A stretch of 64,000 nucleotides of DNA from Litoreibacter meonggei (GTDB lineage: Bacteria; Pseudomonadota; Alphaproteobacteria; Rhodobacterales; Rhodobacteraceae), in contig NZ_RCCE01000001.1 in NCBI RefSeq assembly GCF_003663885.1, positions 372,001-436,000 on the forward strand, written 5' to 3'. Position numbers and translations under genes: made by a program. The stretch's first letter is position 1, and every line of letters starts with the position of its first letter. Below are positions 17,268 through 26,561 of this stretch, in pieces. The notes beneath the pieces were generated by a model. The model saw nothing but the letters and a program-made list of their open reading frames with translations. It was not told the origin of the DNA and ran no database searches.

Positions 17268-18326
17268 TCAATTTGCCGCGTATAATCCGCCTGTCGGTGT
17301 CGCAAGGAACGCTTCGAGGCCGATCTCCTCTTGCTTCAAGAACCCCGTAGACGGCAGTGCACCATCACGCACCATTTCGATGATCGAGACAACCGAGCCA
17401 GCGGTCGTCCACGAAATCGCGGTGCGCTGTTTGCCCGCAACTTCGACGGGGCGATAGGCGCGGACAAATTCGCGGCGCTGCAACTTTGCGTCGATCGTGC
17501 CCTCGGCAGACGCGTGTACATAGACAATATCGTCTTCAACGGGCGGCTTCGCATTGATCAATATCTCGCCCGCTTCTTTGCGGCGGTCCCGCATCAAAAG
17601 CTCGTGGAAGAAGAAATTCATCAACTTCGCATGGCCCGGATATCGCATGGTTTTGTAGTCGATATTTTTGACTTTACCCAGATAGGTTTCGCACATGGTG
17701 CCCAAGCCGCCCGAGGTGGTGAATGCCTCAAGCTTCATGCCGTCGATATAGATGTCTTCCATCCATTCCATCGGCGACACGAGCTTGCGCGCACCATCCT
17801 CGATCACTTCGCAGTCGTTTAGATATTCATTCACCACGCCTTCGGGGGACCAGTTGAAGGAATAGCCCATCAAACCGGTCGGGTTCTGTGGCAATGCGCC
17901 AACACGCATCTTGCACGAGCGGCATTCATCCAACTGGGCAATCAAAGACGCGCCGACGATCCCGATAAAGCCGGGTGCAAGGCCACATTGCGGGGCCATA
18001 AGGCCCTTTGAAGTCTTGCTCAGCTCTATGACACGGTTTGTGGTCGGCACATCTTCGGTCAGGTCGAAATAGTGAATACCCGCACGATGCGCAATTTCGG
18101 CCACAGAAATGTTCAGATGGAATGGCAAACACGACAGAACAGCATCCTGTTTGGCAAAAACCGCCTCAACGCCGCTTGTATCGGACAAATCCAACGCCAC
18201 TACCGGAAACGGCAGATCACCACGTGTCGCCAGATCAATGCCCGTCACGTCGAAGCCTGATCCATGCAACAACTCGGCCGCCAGAGAGCCAACCTTGCCC
18301 AAACCCAAAACCGCAATCATCTTCAT
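17268..18326 (-). CDS. Saccharopine dehydrogenase-family protein (lysine 6-dehydrogenase-like)
   Basis: 352 residues starting MKMIAVLGLGKVGSL, which opens the Rossmann NAD(P)-binding domain. The site AAGGAT lies 9 bases before this ATG; an earlier in-frame codon 12 residues upstream has none. Other family features: DAVLSCLPFHLNISVAEIA, HYFDLTED, PQCGLAPGF and the C-terminal catalytic domain with TSGGLGTMCETY. Such proteins include lysine 6-dehydrogenase and carboxynorspermidine-type enzymes. The divergent Lrp-type regulator next door fits an amino acid catabolic gene, and lysine is my preferred but unproven substrate. Confidence 0.75.
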   Translation of the reverse strand: MKMIAVLGLGKVGSLAAELLHGSGFDVTGIDLATRGDLPFPVVALDLSDTSGVEAVFAKQDAVLSCLPFHLNISVAEIAHRAGIHYFDLTEDVPTTNRVIELSKTSKGLMAPQCGLAPGFIGIVGASLIAQLDECRSCKMRVGALPQNPTGLMGYSFNWSPEGVVNEYLNDCEVIEDGARKLVSPMEWMEDIYIDGMKLEAFTTSGGLGTMCETYLGKVKNIDYKTMRYPGHAKLMNFFFHELLMRDRRKEAGEILINAKPPVEDDIVYVHASAEGTIDAKLQRREFVRAYRPVEVAGKQRTAISWTTAGSVVSIIEMVRDGALPSTGFLKQEEIGLEAFLATPTGGLYAAN

Positions 18327-18388
18327 TCCACAAATCCTTCGCGTGCTATCAGACACAATCAAATCCTATTCCACTGCTACCCAAAATG

Positions 18389-18402
18389 GCAAAAATTGTT
18401 GC
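18389..18402. promoter_or_regulatory. Candidate Lrp/AsnC operator
   Basis: The inverted repeat GCAA-N6-TTGC lies in the 126-base divergent gap between the dehydrogenase gene and the Lrp-family gene, within an A/T-rich stretch. Lrp/AsnC proteins usually autoregulate and control the divergent gene from such sites. Based only on position and symmetry. Confidence 0.35.
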
Positions 18403-18452
18403 AAATCGCTAAAGTTTTGACTTTTTGGCGGCGGTTAAAGATAACATGGAGT

Positions 18453-18884
18453 ATGGATGATTTAGACCACCAGCTTCTGCAGCTCCTGACCAAGGACGCG
18501 CGCGCCTCAGCGACAGTTCTTGCCCAAAATCTGGGCGTCTCGCGCGGAACAATTCAAAACCGCATTGACCGGTTACAGCATCAAAACGTGATCAAACGGT
18601 TTACCGTTGAGCTGTCAGCAGGCAAGACAGATACGCAAGTGAGCGCCTTTACACTGATCCGGTTGAAAGCGGACGACGGGAAGACCACCATTCAATCCTT
18701 GCGACGAATTTCTGCGATCTTGGATATCCACACCCTAAGCGGAAGCTTTGATCTTGTCGCCGAGGTGCGGGCGTCTTCGCTGTCAAACCTGGACACCGTT
18801 CTGGACTGTATACGCGCCTTGCCTGAGGTCGCGGAAACGCAAAGCCATATCCGGCTATCCTCCAGCAAAGCGGACAATCGTTAA
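18453..18884 (+). CDS. Lrp/AsnC-family transcriptional regulator
   Basis: 143 residues from MDDLDHQLLQLLTKDARAS. The N-terminal winged helix-turn-helix is clear (ATVLAQNLGVSRGTIQNRIDRLQ, about 20-42; LGVSRGTIQNRI is the recognition part). A RAM/ligand-binding domain follows (about 66-140), including LSGSFDLVAEVRA. These regulators sense amino acids. It is divergent from the lysine-dehydrogenase-like gene, so local control of that gene is the likely role. The frame extends upstream into the shared promoter region, but this ATG begins at the conserved D-x-D/L-L pattern. Confidence 0.88.
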   Translation: MDDLDHQLLQLLTKDARASATVLAQNLGVSRGTIQNRIDRLQHQNVIKRFTVELSAGKTDTQVSAFTLIRLKADDGKTTIQSLRRISAILDIHTLSGSFDLVAEVRASSLSNLDTVLDCIRALPEVAETQSHIRLSSSKADNR

Positions 18885-18980
18885 CCGCGCAGTATTTTGC
18901 ACAAAAGGCTCCAGCCCTACTTTGCGCAGACAACGCGCCATGGTCTTGACCCTCCCGCCCAGCGGGCGTATCCAAGTCCC

Positions 18981-19033
18981 CGTGGCGATTTGTTACCGGA
19001 TTGCGGGCCACGTTAAATATGCTGCTAAAGAGG
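18981..19033 (+). ncRNA. SAM-II riboswitch upstream of metZ
   Basis: The sequence matches the SAM-II (metA) motif. P1 is formed by CGTGGC (18981-18986) and GCCACG (19007-19012). The loop carries GATTTGTTACCGGATTGC. The 3' part reads GTTAAATATGCTGCTAAAG followed by AGG, the pseudoknot strand. SAM-II binds S-adenosylmethionine and represses methionine genes in alphaproteobacteria. It lies 72 bases before the metZ start, followed by a terminator hairpin. Recognised from the consensus by eye. Confidence 0.9.
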
Positions 19034-19046
19034 ATGGATTGATATG

Positions 19047-19081
19047 AGCCTCCCCCTTTTCCCGGTGGAGGCTTTTTATTT
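19047..19081 (+). terminator. metZ: Terminator between SAM-II riboswitch and metZ
   Basis: AGCCTCC (19047-19053) pairs with GGAGGCT (19067-19073) and is followed by TTTTATTT. This is an intrinsic terminator in the metZ leader, 25 bases before the start codon. Its position directly after the SAM-II aptamer suggests the switch works here by transcription termination rather than only by hiding the ribosome binding site. Confidence 0.75.
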
Positions 19082-19105
19082 GGGCGACGCCCAACAGAGG
19101 ATGAC

Positions 19106-20287
19106 ATGACAAAAGACTGGTCCCCCCGCACGAAATCCGTCCACAGCGGCACCCGCCGTTCCCAATATGGTGAGATGTCCGAAGCGATCTTCCTGACCCA
19201 AGGCTTCGTCTATGACAGCCCCGAGCAGGCCGAGGCGCGTTTCATCGAGAGCGGCCCCGAAGAATTCATCTACGCCCGCTACGGCAACCCCACCGTGCGC
19301 ATGTTCGAGGACCGCATCGCGGCCATCGAAGGCACCGAAGACGCTTTCGCCACTGCCTCCGGCATGGCTGCTGTCAGTGGCGCGTTGACCTCCATGCTGA
19401 AGGCTGGCGACCATGTGGTGTCGGCCAAGGCGCTGTTCGGGTCGTGTCTGTATATCCTTGAGGACGTGCTGACGCGCTACGGGGTCGAGGTCACCTTTGT
19501 CGACGGCACCGACCTTGCGGCGTGGAAAGCCGCCGTTCGCGACGACACCAAGGCCGTCTTCCTTGAATCCGTCTCAAACCCCACGCTGGAAGTCATCGAC
19601 GTCAAAGGCGTGGCCGAAATTGCCCATGCCAAAGGCGCGTTGGTGGTGGTCGACAATGTCTTCGCCACCCCTGCGTTTTCCAAGGCGGCAGAGCTTGGCG
19701 CCGACGTCATCGTCTATTCCGCCACCAAGCATATCGACGGTCAGGGCCGCTGCCTTGGCGGCGTGATCTGCGGCACCAAAGAGTTCATCCGCAAAACCGC
19801 CGAGCCTTACCTCAAGCACACGGGCGGCGCGCTGTCGCCGTTCAACGCGTGGGTAATGCTGAAAGGTCTGGAGACCCTGCACCTGCGCTGCAACGCGCAG
19901 GCTGAGAGCGCGTTGTTCATTGCCGAGGCGCTGGAAGGTCACAACAAACTGGACCGCACGCTGTATCCCTACTTGAACTCCCACCCGCAACAATCTGTTG
20001 CCAAAGAACAAATGGGTGCAGGCGGGACGGTGATCTCGCTCGACATTCAAGGCGGCAAGGACGCGGCGTTCCGCTTCCTCAATGCGCTGGGCATCATCCT
20101 GATCTCCAACAATCTGGGCGACAGCAAAAGCATCGTGACCCATCCCGCGACCACCACGCACCAACGCCTAAGCGATGAGAAACGCGCCGAGTTGGGTATC
20201 ACCGACGGGCTGGTGCGCATCTCCATCGGGCTGGAAGACAAGTCCGATTTGCTGGCGGATATCCGCACAGCACTAGACGCGGTCTAG
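19106..20287 (+). CDS. metZ: O-succinylhomoserine sulfhydrylase
   Basis: 393 residues of the Cys/Met-metabolism PLP family. PLP lysine is K208 in YSATKHIDGQGR; other markers are YARYGNPTV, ATASGMAAVSGAL, FLESVSNPTLEV and VVDNVFATP. MetZ makes homocysteine directly from O-succinylhomoserine and sulfide. Preceded by a SAM-II riboswitch and terminator, so expression should fall when S-adenosylmethionine is abundant. Ribosome site AGAGG sits at 19096-19100. The start at 19106 is preferred over an out-of-frame ATG five bases earlier. Confidence 0.93.
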   Translation: MTKDWSPRTKSVHSGTRRSQYGEMSEAIFLTQGFVYDSPEQAEARFIESGPEEFIYARYGNPTVRMFEDRIAAIEGTEDAFATASGMAAVSGALTSMLKAGDHVVSAKALFGSCLYILEDVLTRYGVEVTFVDGTDLAAWKAAVRDDTKAVFLESVSNPTLEVIDVKGVAEIAHAKGALVVVDNVFATPAFSKAAELGADVIVYSATKHIDGQGRCLGGVICGTKEFIRKTAEPYLKHTGGALSPFNAWVMLKGLETLHLRCNAQAESALFIAEALEGHNKLDRTLYPYLNSHPQQSVAKEQMGAGGTVISLDIQGGKDAAFRFLNALGIILISNNLGDSKSIVTHPATTTHQRLSDEKRAELGITDGLVRISIGLEDKSDLLADIRTALDAV

Positions 20288-20375
20288 GCCAAAAAGGTCG
20301 GTTTTCCTTTGTAACGTCCGCGTGCCGCCCCATATAGTGGCGCACGCCGACGCCGCATCCCGAGGAGGGAAAGCC

Positions 20376-21467
<1,092 letters not shown>

Positions 21468-21503
21468 GGGTTAAGGATCACTGTGCGGACGAAGCTGACG
21501 TCT

Positions 21504-22343
21504 CTACAAAGGTAGATCAAGTTGGTTTGGGTCAGGTGTGGCTGGGCCGATGAATTCACGAATGAAATTAGCCAAATTTTTGTTCTTATTATCCAGCATG
21601 GTTGACAGGGATATTAGCAGGGAACGATCACTTGAGTTCAAAGAGACATTTTCATTTATGAAATCAATGTCATGTTGATCTGCCCACAGCGTAACCAGCG
21701 TAACGGCGTTTTCGCTTCCGTGAAGGCAAGAAAACCCAGTCGTTAGTGCCGCCGCTGCGTAGTCGTCATCTTCCGTTATCGCGTCCAGACAGGCTTTAGC
21801 AATGCCATTTGTGTTTGCTGCGAACCAGTCTTCCAAACTGGCAAGAACAACCATGTCCTCAACTCTCAGGTGGTTTTCCTTAGGTATCCAATCCAACGCA
21901 TGATCTTGAAAATGAAGTGAAAGTCCGCGGTACTTTCCGCGAGGGCCATGACCGTCGCAACCAGTTCCACCCGAAGTGGATGCGCAATACAAGACATGTG
22001 AGAAGAACAACAAGCTGTCCAAGTCAGCATCGCCTTTTGCATTCGCTATCTTACGCAGCCAGGGTAAGGCTGCAAATGTGACCGGATACAGATCATCTTG
22101 GTGGTGGAGCTTTTCCCAGAATAAATCCTTGGCAATGACTAGGTCCCAACCCCTTTCCAATTTAGCGATGATGCCTGAAACGTCTTCTATGCCATAGGGG
22201 CCATACAAGCGGGACCAAAGTGGGTCAGACAAAGGGATGAGCAATGGTAAAACCTCACGAAAAACGTTGCTGTCACTTGCATTACTCAGAAAATCGAAAG
22301 ATTTCCAGCGGTCTCCATTGGGCTCAAAGCAGACATCTAGCAA
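21504..22343 (-). CDS. AT-rich HEAT-like protein of unknown function, 5' end uncertain
   Basis: About 279 residues if translation starts at the TTG at 22343. The frame is open to an ATG at 22463, but that would overlap arsH by 60 bases. Residues near the middle read WSRLYGPYGIEDV, WEKLHHQDDLYPVTFAALPWL and LLFFSHVLYCAS, a pattern I associate with alpha-helical (HEAT-like) proteins sometimes met as immunity proteins. A poly-Asn/Lys stretch near the end (LDNKNKNLANFIREF) and A/T-rich codons differ clearly from neighbours. No ATG or GTG start is available before the arsH start, so the gene may be 5'-truncated. Probably acquired. No toxin gene is adjacent. Confidence 0.55.
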   Translation of the reverse strand: MLDVCFEPNGDRWKSFDFLSNASDSNVFREVLPLLIPLSDPLWSRLYGPYGIEDVSGIIAKLERGWDLVIAKDLFWEKLHHQDDLYPVTFAALPWLRKIANAKGDADLDSLLFFSHVLYCASTSGGTGCDGHGPRGKYRGLSLHFQDHALDWIPKENHLRVEDMVVLASLEDWFAANTNGIAKACLDAITEDDDYAAAALTTGFSCLHGSENAVTLVTLWADQHDIDFINENVSLNSSDRSLLISLSTMLDNKNKNLANFIREFIGPATPDPNQLDLPL

Positions 22344-22402
22344 AACCGACCCGTCCAGCTTACACCCGTGCCAAACCGCACTGACTGAAAAGCCCGCAGC
22401 CC

Positions 22403-23104
22403 ATGACTGATACGCCCCAGCTCGACGACGCTCATTTCCAAATCCCCAAGACGCTAGAGGCACAAAGCCCCGGCACCCATAAGCCGCGTATCGCCATGCT
22501 CTATGGCTCGCTGCGTCAGGGCAGCTTTTCGCGATCCATGACCGAGGAAGCCGCCCGCGTGCTGACCCGCATGGGGGCCGAGGTGCGCGTTTTCGACCCG
22601 CGCGACCTGCCCCTGCCCGACAGCGAGGACGCGGATCATCCCAAGGTGGCCGAACTGCGCGAACTGGTGACGTGGTCCGAAGGCATGGTCTGGTGCTCCC
22701 CCGAGCGCCACGGGGCCATGACCGGCATCATGAAATCCCAGATCGACTGGATACCGCTCAGCATGGGCGGCGTGCGCCCGACCCAAGGCAAGACGCTGGC
22801 GGTGATGCAGGTCAACGCGGGGTCGCAGTCGTTCAACACGGTCAACCAGCTGCGTATTCTGGGCCGGTGGATGCGGTTGCTGACCATTCCCAACCAGTCC
22901 TCGGTGCCCAAGGTATTTCAGGAATTCGATGGCCGCTACCGCATGAAGCCCTCGCCGTTTTACGACCGCATGGTCGATGTGATGGAGGAGCTGATGCGCT
23001 TCACCTTGCTGACCCGTGACATCAAGGATGAGTTGGTCGACCGCTATTCAGAGCGCAAGGAAAGCCATGCAGAACTGTCGAAGCGGGTGAATAAAAAGGA
23101 CTAG
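22403..23104 (+). CDS. arsH: ArsH-type NADPH-dependent FMN reductase
   Basis: 233 residues with the flavodoxin-like motif [14 protein letters not shown] and the ArsH blocks [20 protein letters not shown] and [23 protein letters not shown]. ArsH oxidises trivalent organoarsenicals and reduces quinones or azo compounds with NADPH. There is no other arsenic gene close by. No Shine-Dalgarno sequence is visible before the ATG (AAAGCCCGCAGCCC), and the upstream side is the AT-rich foreign-looking gene, which may have displaced its original leader. The stop codon overlaps that of yciB on the other strand (CTAG at 23101-23104). Confidence 0.87.
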   Translation: MTDTPQLDDAHFQIPKTLEAQSPGTHKPRIAMLYGSLRQGSFSRSMTEEAARVLTRMGAEVRVFDPRDLPLPDSEDADHPKVAELRELVTWSEGMVWCSPERHGAMTGIMKSQIDWIPLSMGGVRPTQGKTLAVMQVNAGSQSFNTVNQLRILGRWMRLLTIPNQSSVPKVFQEFDGRYRMKPSPFYDRMVDVMEELMRFTLLTRDIKDELVDRYSERKESHAELSKRVNKKD

Positions 23105-23706
23105 GCCGCGTCTTCCGGCTCGTCGGAATAGCGTTGTAGCATGCCGGCTTGAAGCATGAAGAACACGAATAACGCAGCGGGAAAGCCGAAGGTTTCGATT
23201 TTCACCCACGCATCGGTCGACATAAAGCGCCAGACCAGTTCGTTCGCGATGGCGAGGGCTGCGAACATGGCGGTCAGGCGCTTGGTCAGGATCATCCAGC
23301 CCTCCGGTTTCAACGGCAGAAAGTCGTCCATGACATATTCCAGCCAAGAGCGTTTCAGCAGCAGGCCGATCCCCAGCATCGAGGCGAAGAAGCCGTAGAC
23401 GATGGTGGTTTTGATCTTGAAGAATTTCTCGTCGTTGAAATAGACCGTCAGCCCGCCAAAGAAGATCACCATAAACGCCGTCAGCACCTGCATCCGGCTG
23501 AGTTTGCCCGTCAGTTTCCACAATATTCCCATGGAGAGCAGAAGCAGCGGCACGAACAACGCGGTCACCACGATGAAGCCAGAATATTCAGTGCCACCAA
23601 TCAGATACACCTCTTCCTTCATCTTCAGATAGGCCACGAAGAACAGCAGCACCGGCCCCAGTTCTAGCGCCGATTTCAGCCCTTGCGAGATTTTCTTCTC
23701 TGCCAT
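23101..23706 (-). CDS. yciB: Inner membrane septation protein A family (YciB/IspZ)
   Basis: 201 residues, multiple membrane helices (about five or six). Matches the YciB/IspZ family by [13 protein letters not shown] near the N-terminus, [20 protein letters not shown], and [10 protein letters not shown]-like [20 protein letters not shown] near the C-terminus. YciB is linked to envelope integrity and septation in enterics. The molecular role is unclear. It lies directly downstream of the EamA gene (3 bases apart), so both are probably one transcript. Confidence 0.92.
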   Translation of the reverse strand: MAEKKISQGLKSALELGPVLLFFVAYLKMKEEVYLIGGTEYSGFIVVTALFVPLLLLSMGILWKLTGKLSRMQVLTAFMVIFFGGLTVYFNDEKFFKIKTTIVYGFFASMLGIGLLLKRSWLEYVMDDFLPLKPEGWMILTKRLTAMFAALAIANELVWRFMSTDAWVKIETFGFPAALFVFFMLQAGMLQRYSDEPEDAA

Positions 23707-23709
23707 GCT

Positions 23710-24615
23710 CTAGCCTCCTGCTTCCACGATCACCGCGCCAAGCGCGATAAGCGCCATCAAAGTCAGCCGGCGCGGTCCGACCTTTTCCCCCAAGACCAGC
23801 CAGCCGATCAGCGCGGCAAACACGGTCGAGGTCTCGCGCAATACCGCAGCCTCCCCCACATTGTCGAGCCGTGTCGCCATCATGATGGCCCCGAACGAGA
23901 AAAACGCCACGAACGCGCCGAGCACACCGCGCTGCATCAGCGGACCCAATGTCGGGCGATCGGCCATGCGCCACCAGCGGCGCGCGGCGATGGGCGGGAT
24001 GAAGAACAGCCCGTCGAGAAAGAAAAACCACGCAAGGAACGTAAACGGATCGGCAGTCGCGCGGATGCCGTAGGCGTCATAGGTGGTGTAGAGCGCCACG
24101 AACATCCCCGTGGCCACCGCCAGCCACAAGGCTGGTACCAGCGTGTCACGGTTCAGCGTGATCGTGCGCAGGTTATACACCGCCAGCCCGTAGATACCCG
24201 CCAGCAGCGTGGCGACCCCGAGCCACTGGATCCAGTTGAAGGTCTCGCCAAAGATGAAATACGCGCCGATGACCGCGAAAAGCGGCCCTGTGCCTCGGAC
24301 CACGGGATAGACGACCGTGTAAGCGCCTTTGCTGTAGGTAAAGGCCTGCAACAGCTTGTAGACGGAGTGGATCACAAAGGCGGTGGCGAAGATCAGCCAC
24401 ATATGCGGCTCCGGCCACGGGGCGACGAACAGCGCAAAGGGGGCGGCGATCACGCCGTAGCTGAAGTCGATAGCCCCGCGCGACAGCCACGGATCGTGAC
24501 GGCCTTTTTGCAGTGCCCCGAAGATGGCGTGCAGGAATGCTGCGGTTAGCGCGAGGATCAGTGCCAGCTGGTGTCCAGCCTCGGTGCCCTCCAGCGAGAC
24601 GAGCCATGCGCTCAT
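23710..24615 (-). CDS. EamA/DMT-family transporter
   Basis: 301 residues with about ten hydrophobic segments in two similar halves, as in the drug/metabolite transporter superfamily (RhaT/EamA). The final helix block GWLVLGEKVGPRRLTLMALIALGAV is typical. The first half includes GTGPLFAVIGAYFIFGETFNW, the corresponding internal repeat. Such proteins export amino acids or other metabolites; no substrate can be read. It precedes yciB by three bases. A copy of the dispersed AATATTTATGCCAAGATG repeat lies just upstream of its start. Confidence 0.83.
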   Translation of the reverse strand: MSAWLVSLEGTEAGHQLALILALTAAFLHAIFGALQKGRHDPWLSRGAIDFSYGVIAAPFALFVAPWPEPHMWLIFATAFVIHSVYKLLQAFTYSKGAYTVVYPVVRGTGPLFAVIGAYFIFGETFNWIQWLGVATLLAGIYGLAVYNLRTITLNRDTLVPALWLAVATGMFVALYTTYDAYGIRATADPFTFLAWFFFLDGLFFIPPIAARRWWRMADRPTLGPLMQRGVLGAFVAFFSFGAIMMATRLDNVGEAAVLRETSTVFAALIGWLVLGEKVGPRRLTLMALIALGAVIVEAGG

Positions 24616-24631
24616 GATGCAAGGACCCTCC

Positions 24632-24659
24632 GGGGGGAATATTTATGCCAAGATGAAAC
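24632..24659 (+). repeat. Dispersed intergenic repeat, copy A
   Basis: GGGGGG followed by AATATTTATGCCAAGATG and AAAC, between ftsY and the EamA gene. It differs by one base from the core at 32936-32961 and at 60188-60212 (reverse). It lies in non-coding sequence. Confidence 0.7.
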
Positions 24660-24688
24660 CATGGGGGCGCGTTAACCTTAATGCGGCG

Positions 24689-26389
24689 TTACTCGGTGGT
24701 GGCACCGGTGAGGGCTTGCGCGAACTCCTCAGGGTCGAACGGGGCAAGGTCGTCGATCTGCTCCCCCACCCCGATGGCATGGATCGGCAGGCCAAACTTA
24801 TCCGCCAACGCCACCAGCACGCCGCCTTTGGCCGTGCCGTCGAGCTTGGTCATCACGAGGCCGGAGACGTCGCTGATCTGGCGGAAGACGTCGACCTGAT
24901 TGAGCGCGTTCTGGCCCGTCGTCGCATCCAGCACAAGCAGGGTGTTATGTGGCGCGGTGTCGTCCTTCTTGCGGATCACTCGGACGATTTTGGCAAGCTC
25001 CTCCATCAGATCGGCGCGGTTTTGCAAGCGGCCCGCCGTGTCGATCATCAGCAGGTCGGCGCCGTCAGCCTCGGCTTTGGTCATCGCATCATAGACCAGC
25101 GACGCGGGGTCGGAGCCTTCCGGTGCGGTCAGCACGGGAACGCCGGCGCGGTCCCCCCAGACCTGCAATTGCTCGACCGCGGCGGCGCGGAATGTATCGC
25201 CCGCGGCGATCACCACCTTCTTGCCCGCATTGGAAAACTGCAGCGCCAGTTTGCCGATGGTCGTGGTCTTGCCAGAGCCGTTGACCCCCACCACCAGCAC
25301 CACCTGCGGGCGCTTGGGATAGATCGGCATAGGTTTGGCGACCGGTTCCATGATCTTGGTGATCTCGGCGGCCAGAAGTTCCTTGATTTCCTGAGTGGAC
25401 AGCTTTTTACCAAAGCGGCCTTCGGCCATATTCGCCGTCACCCGCAGGGCCGTATCGACGCCCATATCGGAGGCGATCAGCAACTCTTCGAGCGCTTCCA
25501 ACATGTCGTCATCCAGCTCGCGGCGAATGACAGTCTTTTGGTCTTTACGCCCCAAAAGGCGCCCGAACAGGCCGGGCTTTTTTGCGGGCTCGTCAGGTTC
25601 GTTGGGCGCACTCAATACCGCAGCGGCTTCGGGCACATCCAAAGCGGATGTCACGTTGGCTTTTGCGACGTCCGGTTCTTGTGCAGCAAACGCGGCGGCA
25701 TCTTCTGCGGCTTTGGCCTCTTCAGCGGCCTTCTCGGTCGCGATTTTCGCGATCCGCTCTGCTTCCTCGGCGGCTTTTGTCGCGTCCGCTATACGTTGTG
25801 CCTCTGCGGCGGCCAGAGCTTTTTGCACTTCAAGTGCTTCTTCGGCCTCTTTCAACTTTCGAGCGTTTTCCTCAGCTTCCGCCTGTGCTGCTACGCGCGT
25901 GGCCTCCTCAGCGTCGCGTGCCTCTTGGGCTACACGGGCGGCTGTCGCCTCGGCTAAGGCGATTTCAGCAGCCTCTTTGGCCCGATCACCTTCTAATTGG
26001 GCTTCTGCAGCGGCTTGAGCGGCGCGGGCATCTTCGGCTTTTTGCACTGCAAGTGCCATAGCCTCGGCGTCTCTTGCGGCCTGTGCAGCGGCTTCTATCT
26101 CGGCATTGCGAGCAGCTTCGGCCTTTTCCAATGCATCTGCGGCACGTTTTTCTGCTTCAGCCTCAGCTGCGCGCGCCTCTTCGACCAGCTTAGCTTCAGC
26201 TTCTTCAGCCTCCTTCGCAGCCAGTGCGTCGGCTTCGGCCTCGGCGATGTCGTTATGCGGCTCAGCCACTGGCTGCGTGACGTCTACGTCTTCTTCGACG
26301 CCACCATCTCCGACAATGGCGTCCAAACCTTCCTCAAGTTTGGACGACGATTTGAACAGCTTGTTTTTGAGCTTCTTGAAAAAGGACAT
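24689..26389 (-). CDS. ftsY: Signal recognition particle receptor FtsY
   Basis: 566 residues from MSFFKKLKNKLFKSSS; the frame is open 42 codons upstream but this start gives the usual FtsY opening. Residues about 40-270 are an unusually long acidic Ala/Glu-rich coiled-coil A domain. The NG GTPase domain follows, with GVNGSGKTTTIGKLA, DTAGRLQNRADLMEEL and TKLDGTAKGG. FtsY docks ribosomes carrying membrane-protein nascent chains at the inner membrane. It is clearly longer than E. coli FtsY (about 497), owing to the A domain. Confidence 0.96.
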   Translation of the reverse strand: MSFFKKLKNKLFKSSSKLEEGLDAIVGDGGVEEDVDVTQPVAEPHNDIAEAEADALAAKEAEEAEAKLVEEARAAEAEAEKRAADALEKAEAARNAEIEAAAQAARDAEAMALAVQKAEDARAAQAAAEAQLEGDRAKEAAEIALAEATAARVAQEARDAEEATRVAAQAEAEENARKLKEAEEALEVQKALAAAEAQRIADATKAAEEAERIAKIATEKAAEEAKAAEDAAAFAAQEPDVAKANVTSALDVPEAAAVLSAPNEPDEPAKKPGLFGRLLGRKDQKTVIRRELDDDMLEALEELLIASDMGVDTALRVTANMAEGRFGKKLSTQEIKELLAAEITKIMEPVAKPMPIYPKRPQVVLVVGVNGSGKTTTIGKLALQFSNAGKKVVIAAGDTFRAAAVEQLQVWGDRAGVPVLTAPEGSDPASLVYDAMTKAEADGADLLMIDTAGRLQNRADLMEELAKIVRVIRKKDDTAPHNTLLVLDATTGQNALNQVDVFRQISDVSGLVMTKLDGTAKGGVLVALADKFGLPIHAIGVGEQIDDLAPFDPEEFAQALTGATTE

Positions 26390-26561
26390 GGGGGTCTGCG
26401 AGGCCTTGAATGTTCCGACTTTATCCCACCTAACCCCTCGCGCGGTCAGATGGAAGATGCGGCGCTCAAATGCCTGTCCGGAACGCTGCCAAGAGCGGCG
26501 GTGATAGTGGGACACCCGGCCCCGAAAACCTGACCCTCTAGGGCAACATATGAGCCGGCGA

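Noticed and set aside
24524-25957. 477-codon plus-strand frame over ftsY
   Set aside because: Antisense to the Ala/Glu-rich A domain of FtsY. The C-terminal part is Cys/Leu/Phe-rich from reading repeated codons backwards.
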